Shown here piece after piece: positions 22,318 through 32,176 of a stretch of 64,000 nt of DNA. Origin of the DNA: Madurella fahalii (lineage: Eukaryota; Ascomycota; Sordariomycetes; Sordariales); assembly GCA_029876055.1 (NCBI GenBank), contig CM056875.1, positions 5,233,001 to 5,297,000 of the forward strand. The letters are read 5' to 3'. Each line of letters begins with the position of its first letter. Position 1 is the first letter of the stretch. A program made the translations under genes and the position numbers. The notes below the pieces were generated by a model. The model saw nothing but the letters and a program-made list of their open reading frames with translations, was not told the DNA's origin and did not search any database.

Positions 22318-23603
22318 ATGTCCTCACCACACCAAAGCCCCCGTCACTCCCGCCACCCCTCCCTCGACTTCCACTCCGCGGCGTCCTACTCCCCGCAACT
22401 AGAACGCCGCCAGTCCAAAGCCTCGTCCTTTAACGAACCGCCCACGCCGCTTCGCAGCAGCTTCAATGCCTCGGAGGGCATGGACATAGGCGGCGATGGA
22501 GGAGGCGGACTAGGGAATTTAGCCGACGAGTTAGCTGGCGCCTTCGATGACGACTATGAGGGAGAGTATGGAGATGAAGACCATGAGGGTGAGGGTGAGG
22601 TTGAGGAGGACGCGGGAGGAGCTCCAGATATCAGTCTTGACGGGGCCGAGGATGGTACGGCGAACGGGGAGGACCGGGGTCTGGGGAAGGATGGCGGCGG
22701 CAGCGGCGGCGGGGTGAGGGATAGCGGGGTGGATGTTGAGAGTGGTAGTCCAGTGCGGAGTCCTAATAAGAGGGGGAGCTTGGGGGTGCCGGTGCAGAAT
22801 AATGGGAGAGGTCATCGCCGTGCGGGGAGCGAGTACGACGGGAGCGAGTATGGTAGCGAGTCGGACCTGGAGTCGCCGGGTATGCCGCCCAAACTGGTAG
22901 ACAAGATGGACGAGGTAGAGTCGCTGGCGCGAAGGGGCGCCGAGAAGAATGGATCGGCTGCCGACGGGACGTTTGCGAGGGTTACTGAGGGGCTGAGGGA
23001 TCTGGGGTCGCAGTCTGGTATTGAAGGGGGTGCTACGAGGTAAACTCCTACTGCTTATGGTTCATACTGTAGGTGCACGGCTAACGAGACCACAGACTCA
23101 TCACCGCTCACTCAGCCCTCACCACCCACCTCACCCACCAAACCCGCCAGCTCCACAACCTCACCTTCCCTCTTCTCTCCCCACTCGTCGCGCCTCCGGA
23201 CCCGGAGACCATTGACTCCCTCCTACCCATGCTCATATCGCTATCCGACTACATGCCGCGCCCATCGACGAGCGCGTTCCAGTCGCTAGCGTCGCTGCAC
23301 TCCATCACCGCCGACCTAGTCCAGACGCTCAACTATCTCTCGGACACGCTGCACATGTCGCGGCAGACGACGACGACGGCGACGCGCCGCCTCAAGAGCG
23401 CGCGAGACCTCGTGGCCGAGATGCGCCGCGATGAGGAGCTGCGCGAGCAGGGCGAGCGCTGGCTGACGAGGGGCAACTGGGGCGAGAGGCTGCAGAAGCG
23501 CGAGTGCGCGCACGTCTGCGGCGAGGTCGTCGGCGGGTTTGAGGAGGTCTGCAATAACTGGAGGAAGAGGTTGCTTGCGTTGGCCGAGTCGTCGCAGGCT
23601 TAA
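22318..23603 (+). CDS. Disordered N-terminus with conserved helical C-terminal module, unknown function
   Basis: Exons 22318-23039 and 23096-23603 give 409 residues; the 56-nt intron has a GCTAACG branch box and CACAG acceptor. I do not recognise a named family. The first 240 residues are Ser/Pro-rich, then Gly and Asp/Glu-rich, with repeated SEYDGSEYGSES, and look disordered. After the intron comes a helical module: LITAHSALTTHLTHQTRQLHNL, LISLSDYMPRPSTSAFQSLASLHSI, then TRRLKSARDLVAEMRRDEE. It ends WLTRGNWGERLQKRECAHVCGEVVGGFEEVCNNWRKRL, with paired cysteines that suggest a conserved end. There is no signal peptide. The ATG follows a CAA-rich leader, and an upstream in-frame stretch is less protein-like. 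Confidence 0.8.
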
Positions 23604-24140
23604 ATATGAGTCGTGAGGTTAGAAGAGGGGGGTTTAGTAACGATGGGAGTGAGAATGCGTTTGACGCTTGACATTGGAACTTTTTTTCTTTCTTTTGTTC
23701 TTTGCATATGCCGGCGGCTAATACCATGATATACACGTTATACCTCTTTGTGGCGCGGAGATGGTAAAGATGGCGTTTAGGAAGGGATGAGGGATAGGAT
23801 GGCCCGGGATAGCTGGCGGACTTGTCGATGGTTGGTACATAGATGTGGTATATGCACCTAGATGCTGCTTGTTGACGCTGGGATTGGAGAGTGGCACGCA
23901 TCTGCGGATAGATGAATTGATGAGACTGCATATCAGGAGCCTCTTACACGACATCCGTATGGCATAAATACAAACCTGCCAAATCGCACTCTCAAGCTAA
24001 GTCACAGCAGCTGCGGTAGCCCAGAGAGCCATTGTCATTCTATCCGGACACCCCAACTCCGTATCAAAGAACATTCCTGCCCGAAGAAACGCCAACCCAT
24101 GAGTAAAAGCATCAATACATCACCCGGCTCCCCAGGAGTC
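23604..24140. other. Convergent intergenic region
   Basis: This is the 3' flank shared by two converging genes. Nothing beyond probable 3' UTRs is seen. Confidence 0.5.
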
Positions 24141-25154
24141 TTACGCCAACATCACCTTGGCCACGATGGCGGCCAGTAGAATGGCCACGGCGATAATCAA
24201 CCGATCCAACCATGCATCTTCGTTTGAGGCTCTTCGGTCAGCGGCCCGCTGCTGGAGCGCGGGGCCCGCCGCGGCGCGTGTTGAATTCGACGGTGTTGGC
24301 GCCGGGCGTATCTCCGTCAACACCGTACTCGCCGCTGCGGTCACCTCATCCCCGCTGGGCCGTGACGCAGTAGCCACCGGCGCAGTCTGCACGAACCCCT
24401 CTGCCAACCTCGCACTCTCGTCATCGAATTCTTCCTTCTTCTTGCCCTTATTCGCCTCCATCTCGTCCTTCCATCCCATCTTCAACTCCTCAGGCACCTT
24501 CTCCTCCTCCGCTTTCCCGGCCGCTGCCGCCACCCCACCCATCTCCTTCACCCTCTCCTCGCACTGACTCATGATCTCCCCGTTGGTCCTCCCGCCACAC
24601 CCGTTGCACCGCCAGCCCACGCTCTCCGCGGCCAGCCGGCGCCGCACCTGCTCGCTCGCCTCGAGCCCGCCGAGCTGGCCCTTGACGTCCGTCTCCATGA
24701 AGCTCCGCAGCGCGACCAGCGCGGTCCGCACCCCCCACGCGGGCTGCCACGTCTCCTCGTGGTGGCCCGAGATGCTGAGGCAGATCTCCCTGTTGGTCTC
24801 GAAGCGACCCGACGGGGTCAGGAAGCGGAACGAGGGCGGCCGCAAGGGGTACGACGGCGGCAGGACGATGCGCCCGTGGTAGATGCCCCCTTCGAAGGGC
24901 GAGTTGGGCGGGCCGCGCAGCGTGAAGTGCCACTCGAAGATGTCCGTCTCTAGCGGGGCGGCGTGGTAGTCGGGCGACGGGGACGCGTCGAGTTCTTGGG
25001 CTTCGCGGACTGGGAAGGGTTGATAGTTAGGTTTAGGTTTACCTCGGGCATCTTTTTTTTTTTTTTTTTTTTTTTTTGAAAAGGTGGAAGAGGGAGTAGG
25101 CTTACGGATGCGACGGAAGGTGGGGGATTTGGAGTTGAATTGAGGGGTGGCCAT
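24141..25154 (-). CDS. Tail-anchored ubiquitin-conjugating enzyme E2, UBE2J type
   Basis: The enzyme should carry ubiquitin at the ER membrane in ER-associated degradation (Ubc6/UBE2J group). Exons 25154-25106 and 25009-24141 give 305 residues. Splicing restores SPTFRRILREAQEL, the first helix. The E2 core follows: PLETDIFEWHFTLRGPP, FEGGIYHGRIVLPPSYP, and the active-site segment FETNREICLSISGHHEETWQPAW with Cys93. As in UBE2J enzymes, the usual HPN motif is replaced. A WRCNGCGG cysteine motif follows the core, closer to animal UBE2J1 than to yeast Ubc6. The middle is charged and variable; the last 20 residues (LIIAVAILLAAIVAKVMLA) form a tail anchor. The intron contains a 26-nt A tract on the coding strand. 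If the intron is read through, the frame stays open and gives a polylysine insert. Confidence 0.93.
   Translation of the reverse strand: MATPQFNSKSPTFRRIRKPTPSSTFSKKKKKKKKDARGKPKPNYQPFPVREAQELDASPSPDYHAAPLETDIFEWHFTLRGPPNSPFEGGIYHGRIVLPPSYPLRPPSFRFLTPSGRFETNREICLSISGHHEETWQPAWGVRTALVALRSFMETDVKGQLGGLEASEQVRRRLAAESVGWRCNGCGGRTNGEIMSQCEERVKEMGGVAAAAGKAEEEKVPEELKMGWKDEMEANKGKKKEEFDDESARLAEGFVQTAPVATASRPSGDEVTAAASTVLTEIRPAPTPSNSTRAAAGPALQQRAADRRASNEDAWLDRLIIAVAILLAAIVAKVMLA
25052..25077. repeat. 26-nt poly(T) tract
   Basis: This homopolymer lies in the intron of the E2 gene. It reads as poly(A) on the coding strand. Confidence 0.9.
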
Positions 25155-26408
25155 TGCTCTGGACTTTCTTGGCTCGATGGGCTGTTGCTGTTAGGTCTTG
25201 GGTTGAATTGTGGCGGAACCCGAGGGCAATGAAGTAGAAGTGGACGGTGCGGAAGTGCGTGGTTTGTACGAGGTGGCCGTTGGAGGTTGGAGGTATGACG
25301 GAGGCGAAAGAAAGCGGCCAAGTTGTCACAAAGGATGCCACATTGCGCTGAGCCGCTCTCGCACTGGCTGAAGTGTCCGTTACAAACTCCCGCACAAACA
25401 CACAAATAGACCTCTAGAGACTTTCAAAATACAACTGACGGAAGGCTTGTAGTCTAGTCTTTCATGGAAGCACACATGCGATGAGAACTGCCACTGAACT
25501 TCCTGAGCAAATGCTCCAACGCGACGGCCGTAATTGTCGGTGATAGTGGGGCCTGAATCAACCCGACTCTCGGCATCGGCTCCGGTACCCACGGCCCGGC
25601 CAGCAGGTTACCCACCGAGGCCCCTGCTTCACTCAACTACGCGGGTGTTGTAAACCAATGATAGATACTGGAAAAAGAAGGTCTTTCCAACACAGAACCC
25701 AGTTAACTATGAGACAACTGACCACAGGGCCCTCAGATTTGCTCCAGACTGCTCGGACGGCTGAATCGGCCGTATTCAACCTCCGTTCCGACTGGCGGCC
25801 GTGATCTGCACGGGATCATTGATAAGCTTTGAAATGTTGTCGAACAGGTTGTCTACGCCAAACCTTGACTTTAATCTAACAAGCCGAATGGCTTGGCCGG
25901 CCTGTCGCGCCGGTACAAGAACTGGTACACCAACCTAACGTATGAATGTGCTAAGCCCAAATCTCCCCTGCCCATGGTAAGACCAGGTCATTATCTACAA
26001 TATGAAAAGGGTTCGAGCTATTATATACGGCGCTCCTTTCTTTTACAACTGACTGGTGTACTACTGTTGTTTCCTATTACTTGTTGAAGGTTTTTCCCCC
26101 AGCCTATACGGTACGGTTTTCCCGATGTATTTAGTGATAGTAGCTTTTTCTCCTCCTCGGCTCAGCACGCACCGTATCTTCCACTCTCCCGCCTTCGTAG
26201 AAAAGCGGATCCTCGCTCTACTGGGAAGCGCCGATGGCTTTCACTTCCACACCAAGTCACAAAAGGAATCCCAACCCCCTCCAGTATTGAAAAGACGCAA
26301 TCGATGTCTGTCTGGGTTTTGCTTAGCATCTTGTGCGTCTAGGCACACCAGGCCAGATCCTTCAAGTCTTCTTTATTAGTTGATCATTTCTTCCTCGACC
26401 AAACCGCT
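25155..26408. other. Intergenic, E2 promoter
   Basis: This 1.25 kb lies upstream of the E2 gene and of the zinc-finger relic. The part right of 25,900 is more AT-rich than its surroundings. No gene is recognised. Confidence 0.5.
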
Positions 26409-27396
26409 ATGATCGTCTACTGCAAAGAATCTAAACTCGAGGTGCCTAGCCAAGCTGTTCTCGTGGCGCACTGGAAAGAACAGCAGGCAAGGGGCAACAA
26501 ACACTACCATTGCGCCGATTGATGCCCCTTTTCCATGACCCCAACAGCCATATCCGCCATCACTAAGGGGCGAGTTGCCCCTGAACACTTGGAGGATGGA
26601 CCGGCAGCTGGGTCTAAGGCTCTACAGTTCAGCGCCATCCAGCTAAGCAGGAACTTATCTACGCCCGCTTCACCCGTGCCGGAGGTCTCATTGACTATAT
26701 CGAGAGGAATCTGTGCCGCGCGATCTGTAATCATGAGCTTGTCGACCGTCGCGAAGAGAAGCATGCGTTTACAAGAGAGTTACAGCGACGCGGGGACCCC
26801 GACCTGCTCGAAAATATGTCACTGCGAGCCTTACCTTGACAGAAATGGTCAGCGGTAGCAACCTCCGCAAACCCTATGATTTTACAAAGTACCCCTCGAG
26901 GGCAGCAGATGGCGCCGCCAACATCCCTAGCATCCTGGTTATCCGTCCCTAGACAGAATACGCAACCGTCAGATGTAGCTCTACCATTGACTATCCCGAG
27001 CTCGAGCGGAAGCTGGGTCCCACGAGTAGCCCGCTGGGTGCGGTCGCTAATACCCAGAGAAACAAGGCAGAGCAACAGGCTGGAGACCACTGTGCCCAAG
27101 AGAAGCGACTCCTCGGGGTGCAGTGTCCTCGTTGCGCCAAGTGGTTCGACAGCGTGGCGGCGCTCATGCACGATACCGAGTCGCCATCAGTGCGATGTAA
27201 TATCCAAAAGACGAAGGGCTATAGTGACTTTATGGATAAGCTCACCGCGGGCATAGTAGACACAACCAGGACAAACCAAGACAGCAGAACAAAGTTCAAA
27301 GTAACAGACAAGGCCCAGAAGAGATTTTTTAGCAAGCACTCGCAAAGAAAGCAGGCTACACAGTCTTGGGACCCTGAGCAGGAGTTGTACTGGTAG
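26409..27396 (+). pseudogene. Decayed fungal C2H2 zinc-finger gene
   Basis: Pieces of a fungal C2H2 finger protein can be read in one direction but are broken. From 26409 the frame gives YCKESKLEVPSQAVLVAHW and HYHCAD, then meets a stop. Four stops lie within about 130 nt (TGA, TAA, TGA, TAA). The frame resumes with AKQELIYARFTRAGGLIDYIE (about 26640-26710) and ELQRRGDPDLLENMSLRAL, stops again, and after a TAG ends with a clean segment containing VQCPRCAKWFDSVAALMHDTE and DFMDKLTAGIVD (about 27117-27260). Spacing of CxxC and H pairs matches tandem fingers in such proteins, although several Cys or His are lost. Introns could explain one or two stops but not all. It may instead be a sequencing-error-ridden or heavily spliced gene. 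Confidence 0.6.
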
Positions 27397-27999
27397 ACAG
27401 CCGGCGGGACCGCCGAGATGGTTCTGCTGGAGGTGATGATGGACCCGCGGATAAACTCGTAGCTTGATTCCGCCCGAAGCTTCAATTGCAGGTACTCGTG
27501 GAGGGCTGTCTCACCGCCCTTTTTGCACGGCAGAACTCACCACGTAGAAGTTTTCGCGTGGCGATATCACTAACTCCCCTGAGGCTAGACGCCATAATAT
27601 AGTGTTAAGGGCCTCGTGTGATCGACAGGGGAAAGCGGTGAGTCCTTTCTTTTGCGAGGGGTTTTTTTTTTTTTTTATATATTTTTTATTTTTTTTTTTC
27701 AGTTGCGCCCTCCAAGTTCCAGAGCAGGACTAGCGTGGTCTAAGCGTTTCGTGGAAACCGGGGATCTCCACTGATCTTGCCGCTTATTGGCTCAACGTGT
27801 TGAGGCTGACGGCAGTCACGGCGCAGCACCCCTGCAATGTGGTTAGAGTCCCAACTTGCCGGAATCCTGCTGCAACTGCACCTCGTAAACGTCCTCTTTC
27901 CACACAACTAATGTTCGATCCCCAAACGACCCGATGATAGACCGATAGCAAACAACACATCTGAGACGTTTTCCCCGTGATTCCGACACGCGCCGACTA
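27397..27999. other. Intergenic, PFA3 promoter
   Basis: An AT-rich T-tract (about 27661-27700) stands out against GC-rich surroundings. The right end is the PFA3 leader. No coding sequence is recognised. Confidence 0.5.
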
Positions 28000-29934
28000 A
28001 TGGATGAGACGCCGCCGCTGTCACCGTCTCTTCCCTCCGCTTCCAGAATAGCCATGGCTCGTCGCTGGGCACGAAAACTGGAGCGCACATGCTGCGCTTG
28101 TGCCACCTACTTTCCTCTCGCCTTTGTCTATGGCGTGACTACTTGGGCGGTTTTTGTGCTGGTCAACCTCTGCTCTACGCCATCCAAAGTGACCTGGCTT
28201 GGTGAGTCTCGTCCTCCTTTCAATGAGGATGTTGCGCCCCCCTGGCTGACTGTGTTTTTTTTCCTGTTCCCGGCAGGCCGGCCCGCCGCTCTCGCTGGTG
28301 TCGCCCTCTACCTTCTCCTCAACTGGTGTTACACCACGGCCGTCTTCACACCCCCCGGCAGCACCACCAACACCAATGGCTACAGCACGCTGCCGACGCA
28401 TGCCGCACCGGTGGCCACCTCGTTTACCGTTAAGTCCAATGGCGAGATGCGCTTCTGCAAGAAGTGCCAGGCACGCAAGCCCGACCGCGCCCACCACTGC
28501 TCCACCTGCCGCCGCTGCGTGCTCAAGATGGACCATCACTGCCCCTGGCTCGCCACGTGCGTCGGCTTGCGCAACCACAAGGCCTTCCTGCTCTTTCTCA
28601 TCTACACGACCCTCTTCAGTCTCTTCGCTTTCGCCGCCTCGGGCGCCTGGGTCTGGGCCGAGATCATGAGCAACACAACCTACGTCGAGAGCCTCATGCC
28701 CGTCAACTACATCATGCTGTGCGTCATTGCCGGCATTATTGGTCTTGTCGTCGGCGCCTTCACCGGCTGGCACATTTACCTAGCCTCCAAGGGACAGACG
28801 ACCATCGAATGCCTCGAGAAGACGCGCTACCTCTCGCCCCTGCGGCGGACCATGCACCAGACCTACATCAACCAGCACACTCCGGGCCAAGGCGTGGCCC
28901 TGCCGTCATATGGCCAACAGCTCCTCGACATCCACCAAAACGCCCTTCCAGGAATCACGCGCCCCGAAGAAGGCGAGGAACTCCGCCCGGAACCGTCCCC
29001 CACCCTACGGGACAACTTCGAATCCGCCTCATCGGGCAGGGGCGGACCCGAACTCCAAGCCGGATCCCGCCGCTTCACTTATGACGAGATGGAGCGCTAC
29101 CGCGCCCGCAAGCGCTACGAGGAGTATCTCGACGAGCAGGACTCGACTAAGCTGCCCAACGCCTTCGACCTGGGTCCGCGGCGCAACTTGCTGCACCTAC
29201 TAGGTCCCAACCCGTGGCTCTGGGCACTGCCCATTTGCAACACGACCGGCGACGGGTGGAGTTGGGAGCCGAATCCGAAATGGCTCGAGGCGAGGGAGCG
29301 GCTTGCCAGGGAAAGGCAGGAGCAGCTGGAGAGGGAAAGGATGGCGGGATGGGGCGTTTCTCTGGATCCTGCCGATGATATTGTTGTTACACCTGCACCT
29401 TCACCGCCGCAGGTGCAAGGCGGCGCGGGGAGGCATTACCTCCGCCCGAACCCCCTTCTCTCCTCTCAACAGCAGCCGCGGAATAGCGCCACACTAAGTC
29501 CGAACCGGTCGCCGTTGCCTTCTCCGTCCCTCGGTGGGAGGCGGACACCTAGCAAAGCGGATCGTGTGCTGGGGAGGGACCCGAATCTGTATGTGGACGA
29601 CGAGGGCCAGGAGTCGGTCTCGATGAAGAGGTTGAGTCCCCGGGGGAGGACAGTTGAGGAGGAGCTGGACGATATCGACACCGAAGAAGCCGATGCTGCG
29701 GAGCACGATGGGTTGATGAAATCGAAGGATCAGGAAAGAGCGGAGGCAGAGAGGAGGGCGCTTAATGTGGTGACTAACGGAAGGTGGGGGAGAGGAGGTG
29801 CAAGCACCGGGGCCGGGGCGGGGAGGCTGCTTAGGGGTCCCGGGGCAGGATCGCCGGTGCTTATTGGGGGCCTTTCGGGGAGTAGTGGTGGAGTCATTGG
29901 GGGAGGAGGGGAAGATGATGATGGAGTTGATTAA
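28000..29934 (+). CDS. PFA3: DHHC-type protein S-palmitoyltransferase, Pfa3-like
   Basis: The enzyme attaches palmitate to cysteines of membrane proteins; yeast Pfa3 acts at the vacuole on Vac8. Exons 28000-28201 and 28277-29934 give 619 residues. The 75-nt intron is in frame and stop-free; splicing gives TWLGRPAALAGVALYLL. Two membrane segments come before the catalytic cysteine-rich domain RFCKKCQARKPDRAHHCSTC, RRCVLKMDHHCPWLATCVG, with DHHC at about residues 151-154. Two more follow (FLLFLIYTTLFSLFAFAA and IMLCVIAGIIGLVVGAF). The TTxE motif appears as TTIECLEKTRYL. NPWLWALPICNTTGDGWSWEPNPKWL is a PaCCT-like block. The last 200 residues are Pro/Ser/Gly-rich and probably disordered. An alternative start is the ATG at MARRWARK, 18 codons in. 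Confidence 0.92.
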   Translation: MDETPPLSPSLPSASRIAMARRWARKLERTCCACATYFPLAFVYGVTTWAVFVLVNLCSTPSKVTWLGESRPPFNEDVAPPWLTVFFFLFPAGRPAALAGVALYLLLNWCYTTAVFTPPGSTTNTNGYSTLPTHAAPVATSFTVKSNGEMRFCKKCQARKPDRAHHCSTCRRCVLKMDHHCPWLATCVGLRNHKAFLLFLIYTTLFSLFAFAASGAWVWAEIMSNTTYVESLMPVNYIMLCVIAGIIGLVVGAFTGWHIYLASKGQTTIECLEKTRYLSPLRRTMHQTYINQHTPGQGVALPSYGQQLLDIHQNALPGITRPEEGEELRPEPSPTLRDNFESASSGRGGPELQAGSRRFTYDEMERYRARKRYEEYLDEQDSTKLPNAFDLGPRRNLLHLLGPNPWLWALPICNTTGDGWSWEPNPKWLEARERLARERQEQLERERMAGWGVSLDPADDIVVTPAPSPPQVQGGAGRHYLRPNPLLSSQQQPRNSATLSPNRSPLPSPSLGGRRTPSKADRVLGRDPNLYVDDEGQESVSMKRLSPRGRTVEEELDDIDTEEADAAEHDGLMKSKDQERAEAERRALNVVTNGRWGRGGASTGAGAGRLLRGPGAGSPVLIGGLSGSSGGVIGGGGEDDDGVD

Positions 29935-32176
29935 CTCCTGTTCAACTCTGCATAATTCTGGGCTCGGGCTTTGTATTAGCGCTGTTTGGAGCGGGTTCTT
30001 CTTATGCTTGGGAAGGTACTGTGATATATTGATAGATGGACGGGAATGTAAAGTAAGAAGATATATTTTATCCCTTGTAGCATACTCTGATATACTCGTA
30101 TGACGGATATCCAACCCAGTCTGTGCATACTCGCTGAAGTTAGCAGTCACCACGTGAGCCAAATGATTTATCGTGTAAAATACTGCCCGTGCTATGAGTG
30201 CTAGGTATGTATTACCCGTTTCTTTATTTGTAATTACCACCCTTACAAACCCCCTTTCCTCTCCCTCTTCCTTTGGCTTTCCTTCACGTCGTCATCCCGC
30301 AAACAAACAGTCAAGCAACGTCATCCCACCGGGTCGGGTCATCTGACATCATTTCCCCACTCCAGCATCAAACAACAGATCCTTCCGCCCCTCCCGATCC
30401 CATCCCGTCCTGCCTCCACTACTAGTACGAGCATGTTTTCTGCTTCTTGTCCGTTCCTTTTCCAGCTGGTTTCTCTTTTGCTACCCAAACCCCCCCCCCC
30501 CCCCTCCCCCTTCTTCTCCCCTTTCCCGGTGTCGCGTCTACTAATACTGTAACTGCACTCGCTGCTCTCCAGAGCACAGAAACAAAAGAGAAAAGAGAGA
30601 GGGACGGGAACTGCCGTTGTTTACCGGGGCCCCTTTCCTTTTAAGGGGGACGGGGTTGGAATCTGATTGGTCAATTGCTCCTTTTAGTTCAATAATTCCG
30701 AGGCGGGGAGCTTCATCGATGTTTTTCGATGTGTCATTTGGTTCCCGTCCGACCCGTTTTTTTGTTCACACACCTTGCCTCAGTCGGCATTTATGTATAC
30801 GAGATAGGCGGGAGTAATTTTGGGTGGCTCAGGGGCGTCGTAAATCCAAGTCGGGGGAACAGGCTATCACAGCACGGATGGTATGACGGGGATGGTCATG
30901 GTGACAACCTATTCATCTGATGAGAGGATTGATCAAACGAGCCCATCTTTGTCAACGTTATACGCCAATGGTTCATGCCATCATAGCAGTTCCAGAGTAA
31001 GCAGATGCATGGTTCTCAATTCGCGGCGCGAGCCGCTGGTATTGGTATAGAATCTCATGACCGTCGTCCCCTCGGCCGCGGACACATGCATGACTGCAGG
31101 AAAACCGACCTCCATCAGCGCGGCTAAATGACCGACCCTGCCCAAACTGCGAGATAAATAACCCGACGTCAAATGATGATGATGATGATGACAATGATGG
31201 CTAATGATGCGATGAATGCCGTCCGTCTCCAAAACAACACCCCTCCCCATCCCCCTTTCCTCGTCCCGGATCCCGCCTGTAAATGCAAACCCCATGAATG
31301 CCTGCCACCGAATGGATGGATGATGGGGCAACGGAATTGTCCATTCGGTTGCCCTTGCTGCCACCGTAGAGCTTCCGAAAATAAAGATGGATATTGAACG
31401 CCGTTGTGCCGCTCTTGAACCCTGTTAACAAGAGGAATTGGTCCACCCCAAAAGGCGCGCTGGCCAGGAGCAGCGAGCGAGAAATGAAAGTCCGGTAATG
31501 AGCCTGCCTGTCCGGACTAGATGGCGCCGCCAGAGCTAACCGATTCCCCAATGCACAATCCAGATGCCGCCTTCAAGGGCGCATACTTCGCTCCCAACCC
31601 AATGCTTTGTATATCGCTCCTATGCCTTCCCTCCTATTTCCATGCGCGGCGCCGCTTTGGACGTCCAACATCCCGAACCACCCAAGCCAGATAACCGTCC
31701 TCTAATAAAGAAAGTCGACGAGATGATATGATGATCATGATCATGATAAAGATGGAAATAGAAGTCATGATAAGAGGGGCGAGAAGATGGAAAACAATGA
31801 CGAATAAACCCGAAACAAGCCGCCTTTTTTTCTTTCGTCTCCTGTCTATTGCCTCTCTCGCCAGTTCAAAAAAAAGCAAGGCTCGCAATGCGGGTATCAT
31901 GATGGTATCCGAGTCCGTTCGGGTCGCCAGGACGTGTTGACGGCGCATGCAATCCTCGAGCCCCATGCCTCCCGTTGACGCCCAAACTCCTCAGATGATG
32001 AGACAAAAGAAAATGATGCAATGGATGCTCCTCGCAGCTGAAAAGCTCGCGGTGGCTCATCCGTGCCGGAACGTACACAAAGGTGGGGTATGCTCCTAGG
32101 GGGGCGGCCAGAGCCATCGCAGGGAAGTGCGGGGTCCAGCGATGACGTTGAAACGTCGAAGCGCTCTCGACAATAA
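29935..32176. other. Convergent intergenic region, 2.2 kb
   Basis: This lies between the 3' ends of PFA3 and PLC1. It contains a C tract (about 30490-30504), an ATG trinucleotide run (31173-31190) and the 14-bp palindrome ATGATCATGATCAT near 31732-31745. No protein-like frame is seen. It is longer than the other convergent gaps, so a short or non-coding gene cannot be excluded. Confidence 0.5.

Noticed and set aside
24971..25106. A polylysine insert near the N-terminus of the E2 enzyme
   Set aside because: It is an unspliced intron containing a poly(A) tract; splicing restores the first helix of the E2 fold.
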